Notes: generated by a model not told the origin, from the letters alone. A stretch of 64,000 nucleotides of DNA from Apoderus coryli (GCA_911728435.2 OU452203.1:20480293-20544292); one strand, 5' to 3'. Shown: positions 11,430 through 24,300, counted from the first letter of the stretch. Made by a program: numbers and translations.

Positions 11430-11720
11430 TATATATACCTGGTTGGTTCGGAAATGCATTGTTTCAAAAATGCGGCGTGTTATTTGAAATACTTATTACT
11501 TCATCATTGGACATACATTTCTTTCCAGCCAGCATTCTCTTGAGATCTGAAATCAAGAAAATGTCGCTGGGGACTAAATCTGAAGAATACGGTGGGTGGG
11601 TAAGCAATTAGAAGCCCAATTCAGTCAATTTTGCCATAGTTTTCATCGATTTGTGAGACTATGCATTGTCTTGGTGAAGCAACACTTCTTTATTTTGTAA
11701 ATGTGGGAGATTCTTTGCGA
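11430..11720 (-). mobile_element. second mariner relic, different subfamily
   Basis: The minus strand reads EVLLHQDNA, a stop, then HKSMKTMAKLTELGF, a stop, then THPPYSSDLVPSDIFLISDLKRMLAGKK. This spans the second and third catalytic Asp regions of a mariner (consensus HQDNAPCHKS ... PPYSPDLAPSDFFLF). It has several stops and is clearly dead. Confidence 0.75.
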
Positions 11721-12439
11721 TTTCAATCAGTCTATATGCACTGCGTCCAGATCTTGGTAATATTATTTCTCGAGTCCAATCATCTGGCATTTACCCATGT
11801 GTTGTGTAATTTTGTTAGCGTCAACAGAAATCAAACGGCAATAATTTTCAAGTAAACATACATGGAATATATGGAAATTATTGTATAAACACGAAACTGT
11901 CTTTGCATCTCTGTCTATCACATATGCTTTACTATAAACTTGTATTGCCTTGAGTCCATATTAAAACAATTATTCTGCATAATATGAAGTTAAGCATCTA
12001 CGTAAATCCATAACAGGAGATGAATTATTATCGTTATTATCAATACAAGCTTATAAACAGTGGCGTTTAATTATCATCACTTCAGTATTATTTGTGGTGT
12101 TTGTTCATTGATTCAAATGTAATTAAAATCAAAATTTAGAACAATTTTTTTTTGGTTTTTGAGTTCCTAAATTGAAGGAGAGTGTTGCTCAAATTGTTAA
12201 TTAAAACAGGTCTGCTCCACAAATTGAGTGCTACAATTGTTTAGTATTTCGAATGCCAAACATGTTTAGGAATGTAAGGATAATAACAGTAAATTCAAAT
12301 ACTCGTTAAACCCAATAATAATGTGTAAGGATAATAACATTAAATTCAAATAAAACCCGAAAATAATACAAATAATTGAATTTAATCCGTTAAATACAAT
12401 AGCTTTTTCTATCCTCGACTATTCTCTAACAATACAATC

Positions 12440-13000
12440 ATCTGACTAACTAAAAGTTCACTTCCCTTTCGGCATCCAAATTAAAACTTGTACATTCAGC
12501 CTTTTTTTAAAATATTAGTCGTTGACATGTTTAGAGAGTTAACATAAACAAAAACCAAACAGAAAGCAATCTTGGGTTATATGATATAATGATTGAAATA
12601 CAATAACACACCAAGTAGAATATGAAGTGTGTTAATATAAACAAGTTGCAGGCCATTGAATAGTACAATGCCCTTATATACCAAAATATTACAACAAATG
12701 CAAATAATTCTCTAAGAACATAATTATTTAACTAAAAGATCACTTCTCTTTCGGCGTCCAAATTGAAACTTGTACATTCACCTTGTTTTAAATCTTAGTC
12801 ATTGACATGTTTAGAGAGTGCTAATATAAACAACTAAAGAAAGTGCAGTGCCCTCACTGTTTATATGATATAATGATTGAAATATAACTAATAACATATT
12901 AACTATTATTGGAAGTGTGTTAAAATAAACAGTTGCAGGCCATCGAATAGTACAATGCCATTTCTTTACTAAAAATAGTATAATAGGAACCTCAACGTTC
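12440..13000 (+). repeat. Diverged tandem duplication, period about 282 bp
   Basis: Two consecutive units start near 12451 and 12733 (TAAAAG.TCACTTC.CTTTCGGC). They share GACATGTTTAGAGAGT, ATGATATAATGATTGAAATA, GAAGTGTGTTAA.ATAAAC, and GCAGGCCAT.GAATAGTACAATGCC. A third copy of the 3' half lies inverted at 14030-14190. The family is probably a mobile non-coding element. Confidence 0.7.
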
Positions 13001-13050
13001 CATCATCAGTGGCTTAACATTATTTCTCAAAATCTAAAACCTTCCTGGAC
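12985..13050 (-). other. Hammerhead-like relic (Penelope-type core)
   Basis: The minus strand has CCACTGATGATGGAACGTTG followed by AGGTTCC. This is a CUGAUGA box and a stem II (GGAAC/GUUCC). The expected GAAA box after the stem is replaced by UAUU, so the ribozyme would be dead. Layout matches the core at 31849-31877. Confidence 0.4.
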
Positions 13051-13096
13051 TGGCTCAGCAAAAATCATGACAGTTGAAATTTTGTAGAGGCGAAAT

Positions 13097-13285
13097 ATTA
13101 CGTTGCGATTTGACCCCGTTGGACTATTTTTTGTGGGGAACTGTCAAGTGCTACGCTAACCATGCAGAAACGATTGCCGACCTAAAGTACGAGATTGAAG
13201 TCGCCTTGCAGCCATTGAGGGCCACACAATCGAAAATGTCATGAAAAATTGGGTCGACAGAATGGACTACTGCAAATGAATGAAG
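13097..13285 (+). mobile_element. DD41D-type mariner transposase C-terminal relic
   Basis: The plus strand reads DLTPLDYFLWGTVKCYANHAE, then a frameshift, then NVMKNWVDRMDYCK. It is the same family as the element at 63245-64000 (CDLTPLDYYLWGAVK ... VLKNWTDRVGYC). Only the last 60 or so residues remain. Confidence 0.7.
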
Positions 13286-13920
13286 TTGTCTTTCACAATT
13301 AAACCGCAATGTTGGGGCTATTCAATAAAAAATAAATAATTGAAAACTATCCACGCGTCTCTTTTTTATAGCAATTCTAAAATGCAACTTTTTCGTGGGA
13401 CACAACATATTTTACGGGCCCCTAATTAGATACACCACTGTAAGACATGTTATATATGGAGTGTCATCCACAGTAATCATAATAAGAGTAATCCCATTAT
13501 TTTAAACAATAACAAATGCGCATAATACATCATATTATAATAATAGTACAAACCATAGAGACTGTTATCTCAATCGCAAATTGATATACTTAGATAAGAG
13601 CTGTCAGCCAGCCATGGACCAATATTGTCAATACGTTTAGAGCATCACCGTAGTAAACAGGCTTTGTATCAAAATAAATTTTATAGAACAATATTATTAT
13701 TATGTTTCCAATGTTTCCGTATTATCAATTATAGAACAATAGTCCAGTGTTTTTGTTTCTGCAATTTAGCAAAAGTTTTATTATTGTTGGTGGACAAATA
13801 AAACAAAAACATTATGAAGTGAAATAAGTGAATGTAAATATTTGATTCAGTTTTATCTTTATATAAAATATAACAGAGATTACCAAGGACTCACAATATT
13901 AATTATTAGAGTTTATGATA

Positions 13921-15735
13921 ATGGCTTCTGCGGATGTTTCTGATGATACTATTAGAAAGTAAGTGATATTAGTATAATACGGCCAGATAAGACAGTACAG
14001 GGCGTTTTCTTATGGGAACTGTTATAATATTTTAAGTATAGAAATGGCATTGTACTATTCCATGACCTGCAAGTGTTTATTTTAACACACTTCCCATAAT
14101 AGTTAATGTGTTATTAGTTATATTTCAATCATTATATCATATGACACAAGATTTGTAAACAGTGACTGTGAACTGCACTTTGTTTAGTTGTTAAAAAAGT
14201 ATAGCTGTCAATATATTGTCTTACTATTAGAATTCACAAAGAACTGCCCTCCGAAATAACTAAATAAAACACCCTTGAGATACTCATGCACAAACATATT
14301 TAATTTACAATTACAAACGTTAAATTTTTTATTGAAATCGTCTTCTTCTTTGCAATAATCGACGAGTTTCTTAGCCGATATTGTCATGGCGACAAAAATT
14401 AGAATTGAGGCCAACACCACTACTACCGAGTAGTAAGAACATTTCATTGGTATCTCTGTATGGACCAGGGTATCGACTCCAAACCAATTCAATAGGTTTT
14501 CGTAATAGCTTGGAATATAGTCTTCCTCGATGATGTCAGTATTGAAATACGCACCCGTTGAGAGACATTCGTAGACCTATATTTAAAAAAAAAAGTCTTT
14601 ACAAGGTGAATCTGGTTATTTTTGGCCAAGGTTTTACAGCTAGCTTAAATTTTACTTACTCACCTCTTTAAAATTGGCATAAACATTACAAAACCCATCT
14701 TTCATTGGCACGAAAATATTGTTAACGATAAATTCGGATAGAATAGCTTCATCTGTTACTTGCGGTGATGTTTGAACTATAATTTCATCTTTTTTGGATT
14801 GACCAGCACAATTTCCACAAATGGGATAAATAAATGCGAAACATTGTTGTAAAAATAATGTATAAAATGTGAGTAAAAACTGGTAAAAAACGCTGTTATT
14901 CATCACCGATTTTGTTGAAAAATTCGTCTGACATTACATATTTAGAAATTTGAAATATCATGTCAAATTGACAGGCAGTATAATATAAATTGTTGTAATG
15001 CGTGCTTGTGCTTGTTACTTATAGAGGACGGTGAATAAAAAATGAATATCTGATTGTATTATTGTAGATTTGCAAATGATTTTATAATGAATACCGAATG
15101 TCAAAAATATGGTGTTCCGGAGAATTATAATCCAGCAGATCATCCACCAGTAAAATTAAGGAATCACCACAATTCATCGTAAGTAGTATATTGTGCTTTT
15201 TGTTATTGCGTACTATAAACACAGCATAAAAACAAACAGCATTCCGAGTCTCCGGTTGCGAGGCGATATGCGCATATCGTTGCGCATGCCGCCATTTTAG
15301 GAGAGAACGTGTCAATAATCGCATAGACCTAGGTAGATACCGTTCAGTATAGAGTATGATTTGCATTTAAGTATGCAGAATGCGCTCAACAACAACCTCA
15401 GAAATTGTTTGTCGTTTAGTATAAAATAAATACAATTATGATGGTACTCCGGATAGCTCATAATAAGAGCGAAACGAACTCCATACATCGGTCTCATGCT
15501 ACTGAGACTGAGGCTCTGATAAATAAAACAAAACCCCGTCATTTAAAGTCGTATTTTTTTGAATCATTTTAGTGCCGACCAGAGTGAAACGCAAAGGAAA
15601 CGTCGCTCAAAAAATAGACTGTCAAATCGCAGGAGCACTGGATATGTACCACATGAATTGGTTGAGGAAGCTTTACAAATGGGTCCACAAGCTGGTGAGC
15701 AATCAGAAAACCCACAAGATAATTCCAATGTGTAA
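13921..15735 (+). CDS. Unrecognised three-exon gene, 103 residues
   Basis: Exons 13921-13958, 15068-15178 and 15573-15735 join in phase (38 + 111 + 163 = 312 nt). Junctions are AGAAA|GTAAGTG, TTGTAG|ATTTGC, TTCATC|GTAAGTA and CATTTTAG|TGCC. The protein starts MASADVSDDTIRKFANDFIM, has a proline- and histidine-containing middle (NPADHPPVKLRNHH), and a strongly basic stretch QRKRRSKNRLSNRRS at about residues 55-69 that could be a nuclear localisation signal. The tail is acidic and polar, ending NPQDNSNV. No known domain is recognised, so no function is assigned. The 1.1-kb first intron contains a complete antisense gene (14208-14906). No exon is long enough to show as a long open frame, which is why such a gene is easy to miss. 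Confidence 0.75.
14030..14190 (-). repeat. Inverted third copy of the 12.4-13.0 kb repeat
   Basis: GGCATTGTACTATTCCATG, CACACTTCCCATAATAGTTA and TTCAATCATTATATCATATG are the reverse complements of segments of the two tandem units at 12440-13000. Confidence 0.7.
14208..14906 (-). CDS. Antisense nested two-exon gene, 203-residue predicted membrane protein
   Basis: Exon 1 (14664-14906) starts at ATG 14904-14906 with a hydrophobic N-terminus (FYQFLLTFYTLFLQQCFAF) that looks like a signal peptide. It ends at AAAGAG|GTGAGTAAG in phase 0. Exon 2 (14208-14576) follows AAATATAG and continues VYECLSTGAYFNTD, stopping at 14208-14210. Total 81 + 122 residues. A strongly hydrophobic segment SVVVVLASILIFVAMTISA lies at about residues 131-150 and is followed by KK and acidic and Cys-containing sequence. 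The simplest reading is a type I single-pass membrane protein with a Cys-containing ectodomain (ICGNC near residue 29). I do not recognise the family. It lies wholly inside the first intron of the 13921-15735 gene on the opposite strand. Confidence 0.7.
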
Positions 15736-17039
15736 ATAGGTGTACAACTAATTTATTAAATACACATAAATATGTTAAGATTAGTCATAGTTAATAGTAT
15801 CTCATAAAATATGTACGAGGCTACAAAGAAATATATTTCAAAATTTGGTCCAAATTCCATATCATCATCACGTAAGTAGGATTCAGGAGATTTAGCAAGA
15901 TTCAATATGGAGTAGACGTTGTTTAATATGTGTCTTACACATTCAACTCCTCTCTAATATGGATTACTTCAGGAAATAAATTCAATATCATTGGATTTGC
16001 TTTTGTAAATCGATTATGTATCGATTTCTGAAATGAAATTACAACGAATTGCAATTTGTTTGCAATAAATTAACGAATAATTGTAAACAATGTGTATGGT
16101 TTTGTGGAATTGGTATTCTAACTTAATTTTGGTAGTAATTAATTTTTTAAATTCTGACGATTGACTTACTGTATATTTTTTTTTTAGATTAAGATATAAA
16201 TGTGCCATATATTTATTAATTTTAAATAAATAGTATTGTACGCTATTTTAGAATAAAGTTTTTTTAATACAAAATATTCATTCAATTCAAAATTACTGGA
16301 GTTCAGAGTTCATTTGATTTTTTATTTTAATGATATGTTTTGGCAACTATAATGCCTCGGCAAGAAAAATGGTGCAATTAGTTTTAAAATTACTACCTGT
16401 GAATCTTTTAAACATTTATTTATATATTTTTAATTGTTTATCTCTCACAGCTCTTTTTTGTTTTCGTTGATTCACAACCCATCACTGATCACTGGTGATC
16501 GGCAGGCAATGCGATTCAAATATGTATGTGGCCACATCCATTGTGAACTTTGTTTCATCGGATATATTGCCTGCTCACACTAGATGTCGCCACATACATA
16601 CTGTTATTATGTTATTGACAAATTTGAGTTTTCTAATTTTATCCATGCTGGTGCCAAATTTGCAATTAAAGCCGCTGGTGAAAGTCAAATAAACGGTCAA
16701 ATTTTTCTTTGTGATATGTTTGAAATTGAAAACGAACCTTTGCAACTGAATGCCATCGGGATTTTCTTATTTACTCGTCGGTGTGAAATAAAATTGTTTC
16801 GTTATGATTTGATACTATTATAAAATGCATAATATGTTTCCGAATTAATCTATTTTTATCACATATTGATAATGCAAGGTTAAACAGCCCAACCCATATT
16901 TAGTTCGCAGTTAAAATAGACGCAATTTATTAGCTCTTGCTCAAAAATAGTATTGCCCTTTACACTGGTCTATCGACTGAAAAATGTTTTTTACAGCTGT
17001 CTCTATAGAATCTAAATAATTGTAGATTGTTTTTCGGAG
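15736..17039. other. AT-rich stretch, no gene seen
   Basis: It holds the 3' flank of the 103-residue gene, including AATAAA at about 16253, and AT-rich sequence. At 16576-16588 the 13-mer CTAGATGTCGCCA, also part of the hammerhead retroelement unit, occurs alone. Confidence 0.4.
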
Positions 17040-17560
17040 TCGTTTAGGCGGTTTGGCCTCCCCTCACTTCGACCTGCAGAAGATCTTTTGTGAATGACTC
17101 TAATCTATGAATTATTGCCCAGCTGTCCCACACTTTTCATAAAGTTGATGATTTCTCTGGGGGCTAAATTCCTTGCCTCGTTAGGGCCACCCCTCCAAGG
17201 TGTTTTAGCCTTTTGCAGAAAAGTGCCATGCATTCACAGAGCACGTGTTCTGTTGTCTCTGTTGCGTTTTCGCAAAACCGACAAGTGTCGTCCTCGGTTA
17301 GGCCCATCTTTTTGAGATGGTACTTCACTGGGTGGTGTCCCGTAAAAAGGCCTGTAATTCGCCTTAGGTCGCTTTTTTCCACTTGGATAAGCTTCCCTGC
17401 GTTGGCCTCTGAAGGTTTGATAAACCTTTTTGATTGTCCTAGGCCTGGAGTGTTTCTCCCGTAAAACTTAAGTTGTTCCTTGTCCCATCTCCATCTTCCC
17501 CTGAGCTGCCAGTTGCTTTAGGGTCTGTTTGCATTCCCATGCTAGCTTTGACGTGAAATC
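17040..17560 (-). mobile_element. LINE relic: RNase H-like C-terminal part
   Basis: A minus-strand frame includes LTGHxPVKYHLKKMGL-type sequence (LFTGHHPVKYHLKKMGLTED), DTCRFCENATETTEHVLCEC and RLKHLGGVAL. This is the hallmark RNase H/zinc-like tail of Jockey- or R1-like LINE ORF2 proteins. No reverse transcriptase domain is present. Confidence 0.75.
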
Positions 17561-17836
17561 TAAATAATAATTAACATAGATATAAAAATTTTATTAATTA
17601 TTATATTTCATAGGTATTTCAAAATCCGCCATAATTTAATTCAAAAATATTTAGGTGTTCTACTTAACTACATTTTTCGCGTCGTATACGATTTTTTCTC
17701 TCTAACAAGTACTAATTATTAGTACTACATGTAAGTATAATAGTAATTATTTTGATTCGTAATAATAAACATTGAAATTACTGATAACAAAACTCTAATA
17801 TTGTTTAGTTACAAATTATAATAATAATAATTCAGT

Positions 17837-18113
17837 CACGTGGGATATAAATTTAACCCAATCACCTGTAGACCTGTGGCTTTCCAGTGTGACTATCTCG
17901 CTTTCATATACCAAATGGAAAGGAGACAACAAAACATTCGTTTGTATGTATGGAACGACTAGTTCCCAGCGTGGCAAAGTCTGTCTATTCGTTTACGTGT
18001 TTCGTGGCAAGGAGGCAGCGAACAAGAGCAGCTCTGACGCTTTGTATTAATACGTACCATCAGAGTGTCAAATACATTACAGTGACATTTAATTTTTAAT
18101 TGTAAATTTTAAA
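17837..18113 (+). promoter_or_regulatory. FKBP14 upstream region and 5' UTR
   Basis: An E-box-like TCACGTGGG at about 17836 is followed directly by TATAAAT (about 17846). The stretch from about 17870 to the start codon is GC-richer than its surroundings, as expected for a 5' UTR. CACGTGG resembles the core of unfolded-protein-response elements, which would suit an ER chaperone, but the match is short. Transcription start is not defined. Confidence 0.35.
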
Positions 18114-18310
18114 ATGAAGTGCGCGTCAATAGTTCTTGTATGTCTTGCAATAATTTCAGTTGGTTTTGCTGAAGAATCGAAAAAGAACGATGAACTTAAA
18201 GTTGATGTCATTAGTAAGCCTGAAGTATGTGAAATTAAGTCGAAAAATGGTGATATGTTGACGATGCACTATACTGGTACTTTAGCTGATGGTACTAAGT
18301 TTGATTCAAG
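18114..18310 (+). CDS. FKBP14: FKBP14 exon 1 (signal peptide, start of FKBP domain)
   Basis: The start ATG lies at 18114-18116. The exon ends GATTCAAG|GTAAGTT in phase 2. It encodes the signal peptide and the first strands of the FKBP domain up to KFDS. Confidence 0.95.
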
Positions 18311-21300
18311 GTAAGTTACGGTCTATGCATCAATCAATTAAAAGGAGAATCAACAAGTTAACAATGCTTTTATCATCTGATAATTTAAAATAAATTATAT
18401 ATTAATTTACTGCTAACTACTTTAATAATTTTATCGTGCTAGGTATAATAAAGCGTTTTGTACGGATGCTACTACTAAAGTTAGATATTTAGATGAATTC
18501 AAAATGTTTCCCGAATATTTGTTTCTGCAATCGCCTAGAGTCATTTTAAAAATGTAAAACATTACCTATCCTTCTAGATAATTCTAATATTTGTAATAAA
18601 AGTATGAAAAATGATATAAAAAAACTCCGAACTCCATACTTCACGATTTGCTTTTATTATGCTTCGAAAGTTTCACGGTTAGATAGTCAGAATGAAACTT
18701 GTTTTATTATTTTATTTGCTGGTAGCTGTTTTCCCAACAAAACAAAAAATTTATATCGGAAATTTTAAAGTTAAAAAGAGTTCTGTTCTTCTTATACAAA
18801 ACAGCCAATTTTTCAGTCAGTAAAAGATTTAATTTGCAATATCCAACAGGAACCGAAAAACCCAATCTTCATTCTTTAAGTTAAAGAAAATTTAACTGAA
18901 TAGTACACTACTCGTATTAAATATGTAAGGATAGTAATGATATGCCGTTATTTAACTGTTATTTGCATTGCGTTAATGCTTAAATTATAGGTGTTAATTT
19001 AATGGCCGTTAGCTTGAAAAAACTGCAATTTACTTAATCTTATCTTTATTTTTATGTAAGTATTTTAAAATAAACTTATTTTTTTAGTACTTACTCTCAT
19101 TAATATTATTGATAATGGTATCTCTTATAATTTGACATCATTTTGATAACTTTAAACAATATGAAATCTTTTTTAATATTTCTGTGTACTTAAATTTGAA
19201 TAATAATTAAATATTTTTGAAGACCCCTGCCCTGCGATAAACCACGTGAACGCAGTTTCATCATGATAAAACCAGACGGTGTTCAAAGAAACCTAATTGG
19301 CAAAATTATCAAAAAATTTGAAGAAAAAGGATTAAAATTAGTAGCGTTAAAATTCATGTGGGCAAACGAAGACTTGCTTAAAACCCACTACGCTGAACTG
19401 GCTGATAGACCATTTTTCGAAACACTTGTCAAATACGTTGGGTCTGGACCTGTAGTTCCAATGGTTAGTAGATAAAATCTTTCCTCTCTAGAAATATAAA
19501 TAAATTAGTAGTTAGTTGGTATGTAGTTTGCTATAATTCCAGCTTCTAACATGTTGGCTAAGATGGTTCTTTTTATATTTAGGTTTGGGAAGGGCCCAAT
19601 GTAGTGAAAATCGGTAGGAAATTGATTGGAGCTACGAATCCTCTAGATAGTGATCTCGGAACTATTAGAGGTGATTTTTGTCTTCAGCCAGGTCGAAATG
19701 TAATTCATGGTTCAGATTCTGTTGATTCTGCTGAACGAGAAATTAAGTTATGGTTTAAAAAAGAGGAAATGACTGCCTGGCGGTCTTCCAATGAAATTTG
19801 GAAATATGAAGATTAGAAATAATTAGTTTTTATATTAGTTAATTACAAATAAATATAGTATGTTACTTTTTGATATTAAAATTTCGAATTGCGACTTTTA
19901 TACGTTTTATATTAAACTAAAATTCGTCAAATAAAACTGTCTCTTAGCCAGTAATCTACGAAAAAGTTTGTTAAATCTTCCTTGATTCCTATTAAAGAAG
20001 TTTTAGTAATCTTTTGAATGATTATTGGTGAATAACTAGTCTTTTTTTTTTTAAATGCATGCAGTTCAAATTCATGTTTCTCTTTGAAGAATTAAGTATT
20101 TAATTCGTCGTTTTTCCTCTTTTTTCACTGTATTTTCTTAGATATGTAGCTGTCTGTTAGCTACGAAAGAATAACGTCTGTCATGAATAATATTTTTATG
20201 TGGAATATGCACGAATTTAAGGCAGAAAAAAGTGCTACGCAAAAAGCTGGTGAATGACATGAATGAACACTTTTTCAGTTGCATATATTTTTCATGCTGT
20301 CATGTGCGAGGTGCGATATACTTTAGAAGATTTTATTTTAAGCATTTGAATCTATAAGCTTTATTTCCACAAAATATAATATTAAATAAAAATTCTTATA
20401 TGAATAAAAGGCGTCTACGAATCTCAACTCCTCGCTGGATAATTTTCTAAAAAAAATAAATAAAAATGATTAGGTTAAAGCGATAAATCGTTGCAAACTG
20501 GGAGTTAACAAAGTCTGTATAGCTATAAAAACAAACAAATTAACCCCAAAACTTCAACAAAAAAATATAATAAACTCTCTAAAAGATTCCCTAGAGTGCC
20601 ATAGATACAAACTATAGTAGAACAAGACTTGAACTTATGCTACATGAAATTTTCGGCGTTATCTGAAAAACTTTTCGTATATTCCAGCTAGTATCACTTT
20701 GAAGTTTTATCACTATAATATGGAAAATAAATAATACCTGATATTACCATTATATTATGGTAATTAAATTTAAATGAAAAAGGAGAATTCTTATTTATTA
20801 CTGAGGAAAAGCAGCAAAGTTCCATTAGTTTTGTGAGTGATGACATGTAATACATGCCTTATTGAACACGAAGATTATACAGCTTAAAGCCAAATAAGCT
20901 TTATAATCTCATCATAATATATAAAATAAGTAGAAGGTAGAAGAACTTTGAGAATACTGTCTCTATATACCACTATTATAAAGCTTCTATCGAAAACATG
21001 AAAGGAAGTTCAATCAATAATTTATAGGCAATGCCTTTTTTAAAAATTTACAATAAAATGGGATAGTATCTTATTTTACATCAATGATTTGGGCAGTGTC
21101 GGACCGGCATGCCGGACAACGCGACCAAAACCGCCTCGAAAAATATATTAAATATTTTAATGATGAAGATTTTAATTTTAATGATATGCGGCGGAACCCG
21201 CTGAAGTATCTGCTGCAAGAAATGATTTAGTTAGATGTTGAAAATGTATTGAGGTGGGTGGACCAAATTTCAAGCAATTTTTGTGATTTTACCTTTAATT

Positions 21301-24300
21301 TTATTATTGTGGTTGAAAGCCCCTCATTAAATTTCTTATTTTAGTTTTTGTCCAAATTTTTTTCCAGGAATCAGAAGGTATTTTAATTTTTTCCTTACAA
21401 ACGGTGTGTAAAAAAATAAAGAGCCTTTTTCTGTTATCAATTGAACAAGGATTCTATAACTATTTTTTTCTTTTAAAAAAATCAGTGGCATATAAAATTT
21501 TTCATTAAAATTGTGGGAAGGTGTGTCCGTGCGTACGCCACAGGTGAAAGTAAAATAATATTTTTTGCGTAGAAAGATATGCATCTAAATTATCTATCCA
21601 AACCGACACTGGATTTGGGTAAATGTGCATAATAACGGAAACAGTGTTTTTAAATGATTCCGGAATTGCATTTTGTTATCAACTCATTTCCAAATTAGGC
21701 AAATTTAATAGATACTTTCGTAAAGTTCTTATACCTAATAGTTGCTATTTAACTTTAAATTTTAAGTTCTTCATCGTCGAACGTCGGCATCTTGAGACAA
21801 ACTCAAAATTTCGGAAATTCTTGTTTAGGATATAAGCAGCCATTATTATAATAATTACAAATGTGTGTGTAGGTTGAAGTTTTAAGAACGCGTTGATATC
21901 ATATCGTAGTGTATTCGTTTAAAGGGACAATGGGAAGGAAGTCTAAAATTATTAGATACCACGGGAGGATCAAAAAGCATATTGTTTTGAAGCTAATTCG
22001 ATCCTTTTTACAATCATTTAATTGTGTTAAAAAGTTGTAGGTAAAATAAATCGATAGACAAAAGATTTCTAAAATCTTTGTCCAATATTTTTCCAAATAC
22101 TTACCTATCTAAGGCTTTTCGGGGGTTACTTTACAACATTCCACCACTATTCGGTGACGAAGGTGTGGTAGATTTAGTTAGATTCTTGAGGGGGTTGCCA
22201 GATTTTGTAATAGGATATTATTATATTAATGAATCTGGTATATTAACATCGTCCATAAGATAATAATACAAAAAACACATCTCATGTGACAGACAGTGTT
22301 CCAAAAGTACATTGGCATTGGTGTGAATTCAATTTTCTCAGTTACCTATACATATTCGTGTACAAGACACACATCCTCTCTTTCAATTAAATTTGTGTGA
22401 GCTTAAGACTAACCCTGTAATAATAGCACACGGTCCAAATGAAAACGATGATTAAAATTTCAAACTTCAGTAGTCGCAGCTGAAATACTTACACGGAGAA
22501 AAATAAAGATCGCTGCTGCTTCTAAGTTCTAGACTGTTATTTTTCTTATGCAGTAACTATTTTAGGTTTAACGAAAACTTAGGTAGGAGATTTACCAAAT
22601 GCTTTGGCATGGTAAAATTTTTTTGTATCTTAATTATTATTAATTATACTTTTATGTAATTGCCATAAATATATAGTTTATGGTTTATTTACATTTTTAA
22701 GAATGTTTTTAACTAAACTCTTTTCCGGTATTAATACAAAATAATGCCAAATTTGATTATTAAGAAACTTACAACAACTACAGTTTCTTTAAACAGCTAG
22801 AGATTGCTTTTAAAAACATACGTTAATTGTAAGTTCACCAGTAGTTTTTCAGCTCAATAGCATCGGTATTGGCAACCTTTTGTAAAATTTGTATTAGTTA
22901 TCTATACATAAATACATGTTCAGCTTTACTGACCCGTAACATAGTAGACTCTAGGGATAGCAATTCCATATATCACAAGGGTATATGTTTGATTCTATCT
23001 ACCTACGCAGTTCAATGGATATTTAGTGTAGATTTGTGTTTCATAATGCAATTTGCATGCAGTAAAAATACATAATAAATAAATTGTATATACATTAAAA
23101 TCAGAATTATTTATGATCAAAAATTATTTTGTCGACAAATTCATAATTACAGTTCATCAGTTGAAACAACTCTCTTCTACAGGTCGTTAATGAGATTTTA
23201 GTGAACTTTTATAAGTAACTTTTGACCCGTGGGTCTATCTAAACTACTACCAAAATATCAAGCTGTTAGAGACTTTTTGATAGAATCAGAATATTTTAAA
23301 TCGATAGAACAGCTAGGAAAAATGCCTGCGTTTTGTTTTCAAAAACATTTTACCTACCTATACCATCCAGCGTGAAGCACGTTGTATATAAAAAACATTC
23401 GTCCAAAATTCTATTCGTAAAACTTAACGAAACAAGAAAAACAACAAGACAAGGAAATGTCATACATAATTTTCCAGACATGAATATAAAACTGTACACG
23501 GTTTACCGTTGAACAAGAAAACTTTGGGAAAACTGCACCAATACTAATCCTAAAAACTTTTGCTACAGAATGTAATGTCTCTATTTTTATCGCTCTTCTT
23601 TCCCTCGGTACGTTGTTTCTTCTTTTCGTTATGTTTTTTTAGATACGAGTAAATTCAAATATTTATCTGTGTACCGTGTGTTTCTACAGGAAAGCACAAG
23701 GGAACTGTTACCGCTGATTTAGCCTTAGAAACAGCTAAAACCCACAAAATTGGGTAATAGTTTTGACCTAGCATTCAGGGACGGTACACAGTTTTTTTAG
23801 TTTGTGATGAAGTTGGTGCTGCAGATGATTGGAATGATCAGTTTTACGATCAAAAGAAGAAAATCAACTCGGCCAGGAACTACTCAATTTAACCACTCCA
23901 AAGTTAGCTCTATTTATTGTTTAATCGTGAAGGACAACTTTTAGAAATTGAATCGTATTTGGTTTTAATAAATTTGTTTCCTCGACTATTCGGAAGACAA
24001 AGTTACTGTGTTAACGGTATATTAAAAACTTCTGTGAAACTCTGTCATTTTGAGACTTATATTGATTCTTTTGAGACTTAACACAGAGCACAATAATTGG
24101 GGGATCATAATTCGGACTCACTATACATAGTAGTCTACGACACACGGGGCGTTGATATGAATAAGACATAATATTAGGTTTTGTGCTTCGTAGGATTGAC
24201 CCGAAATAAAATATAAAACCCAACAAATACAGTCAACCCTTATTATTGAATAGATGTAACATACAATGGGTCAAAAGGAAATACAAAATTAAGATAATAA

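Noticed and set aside
16488..16520. CACTGATCACTGGTGATCGG, similar to part of the hammerhead stem region
   Set aside because: Only about 13 bases match, and the core boxes are absent. Not counted as a ribozyme copy.
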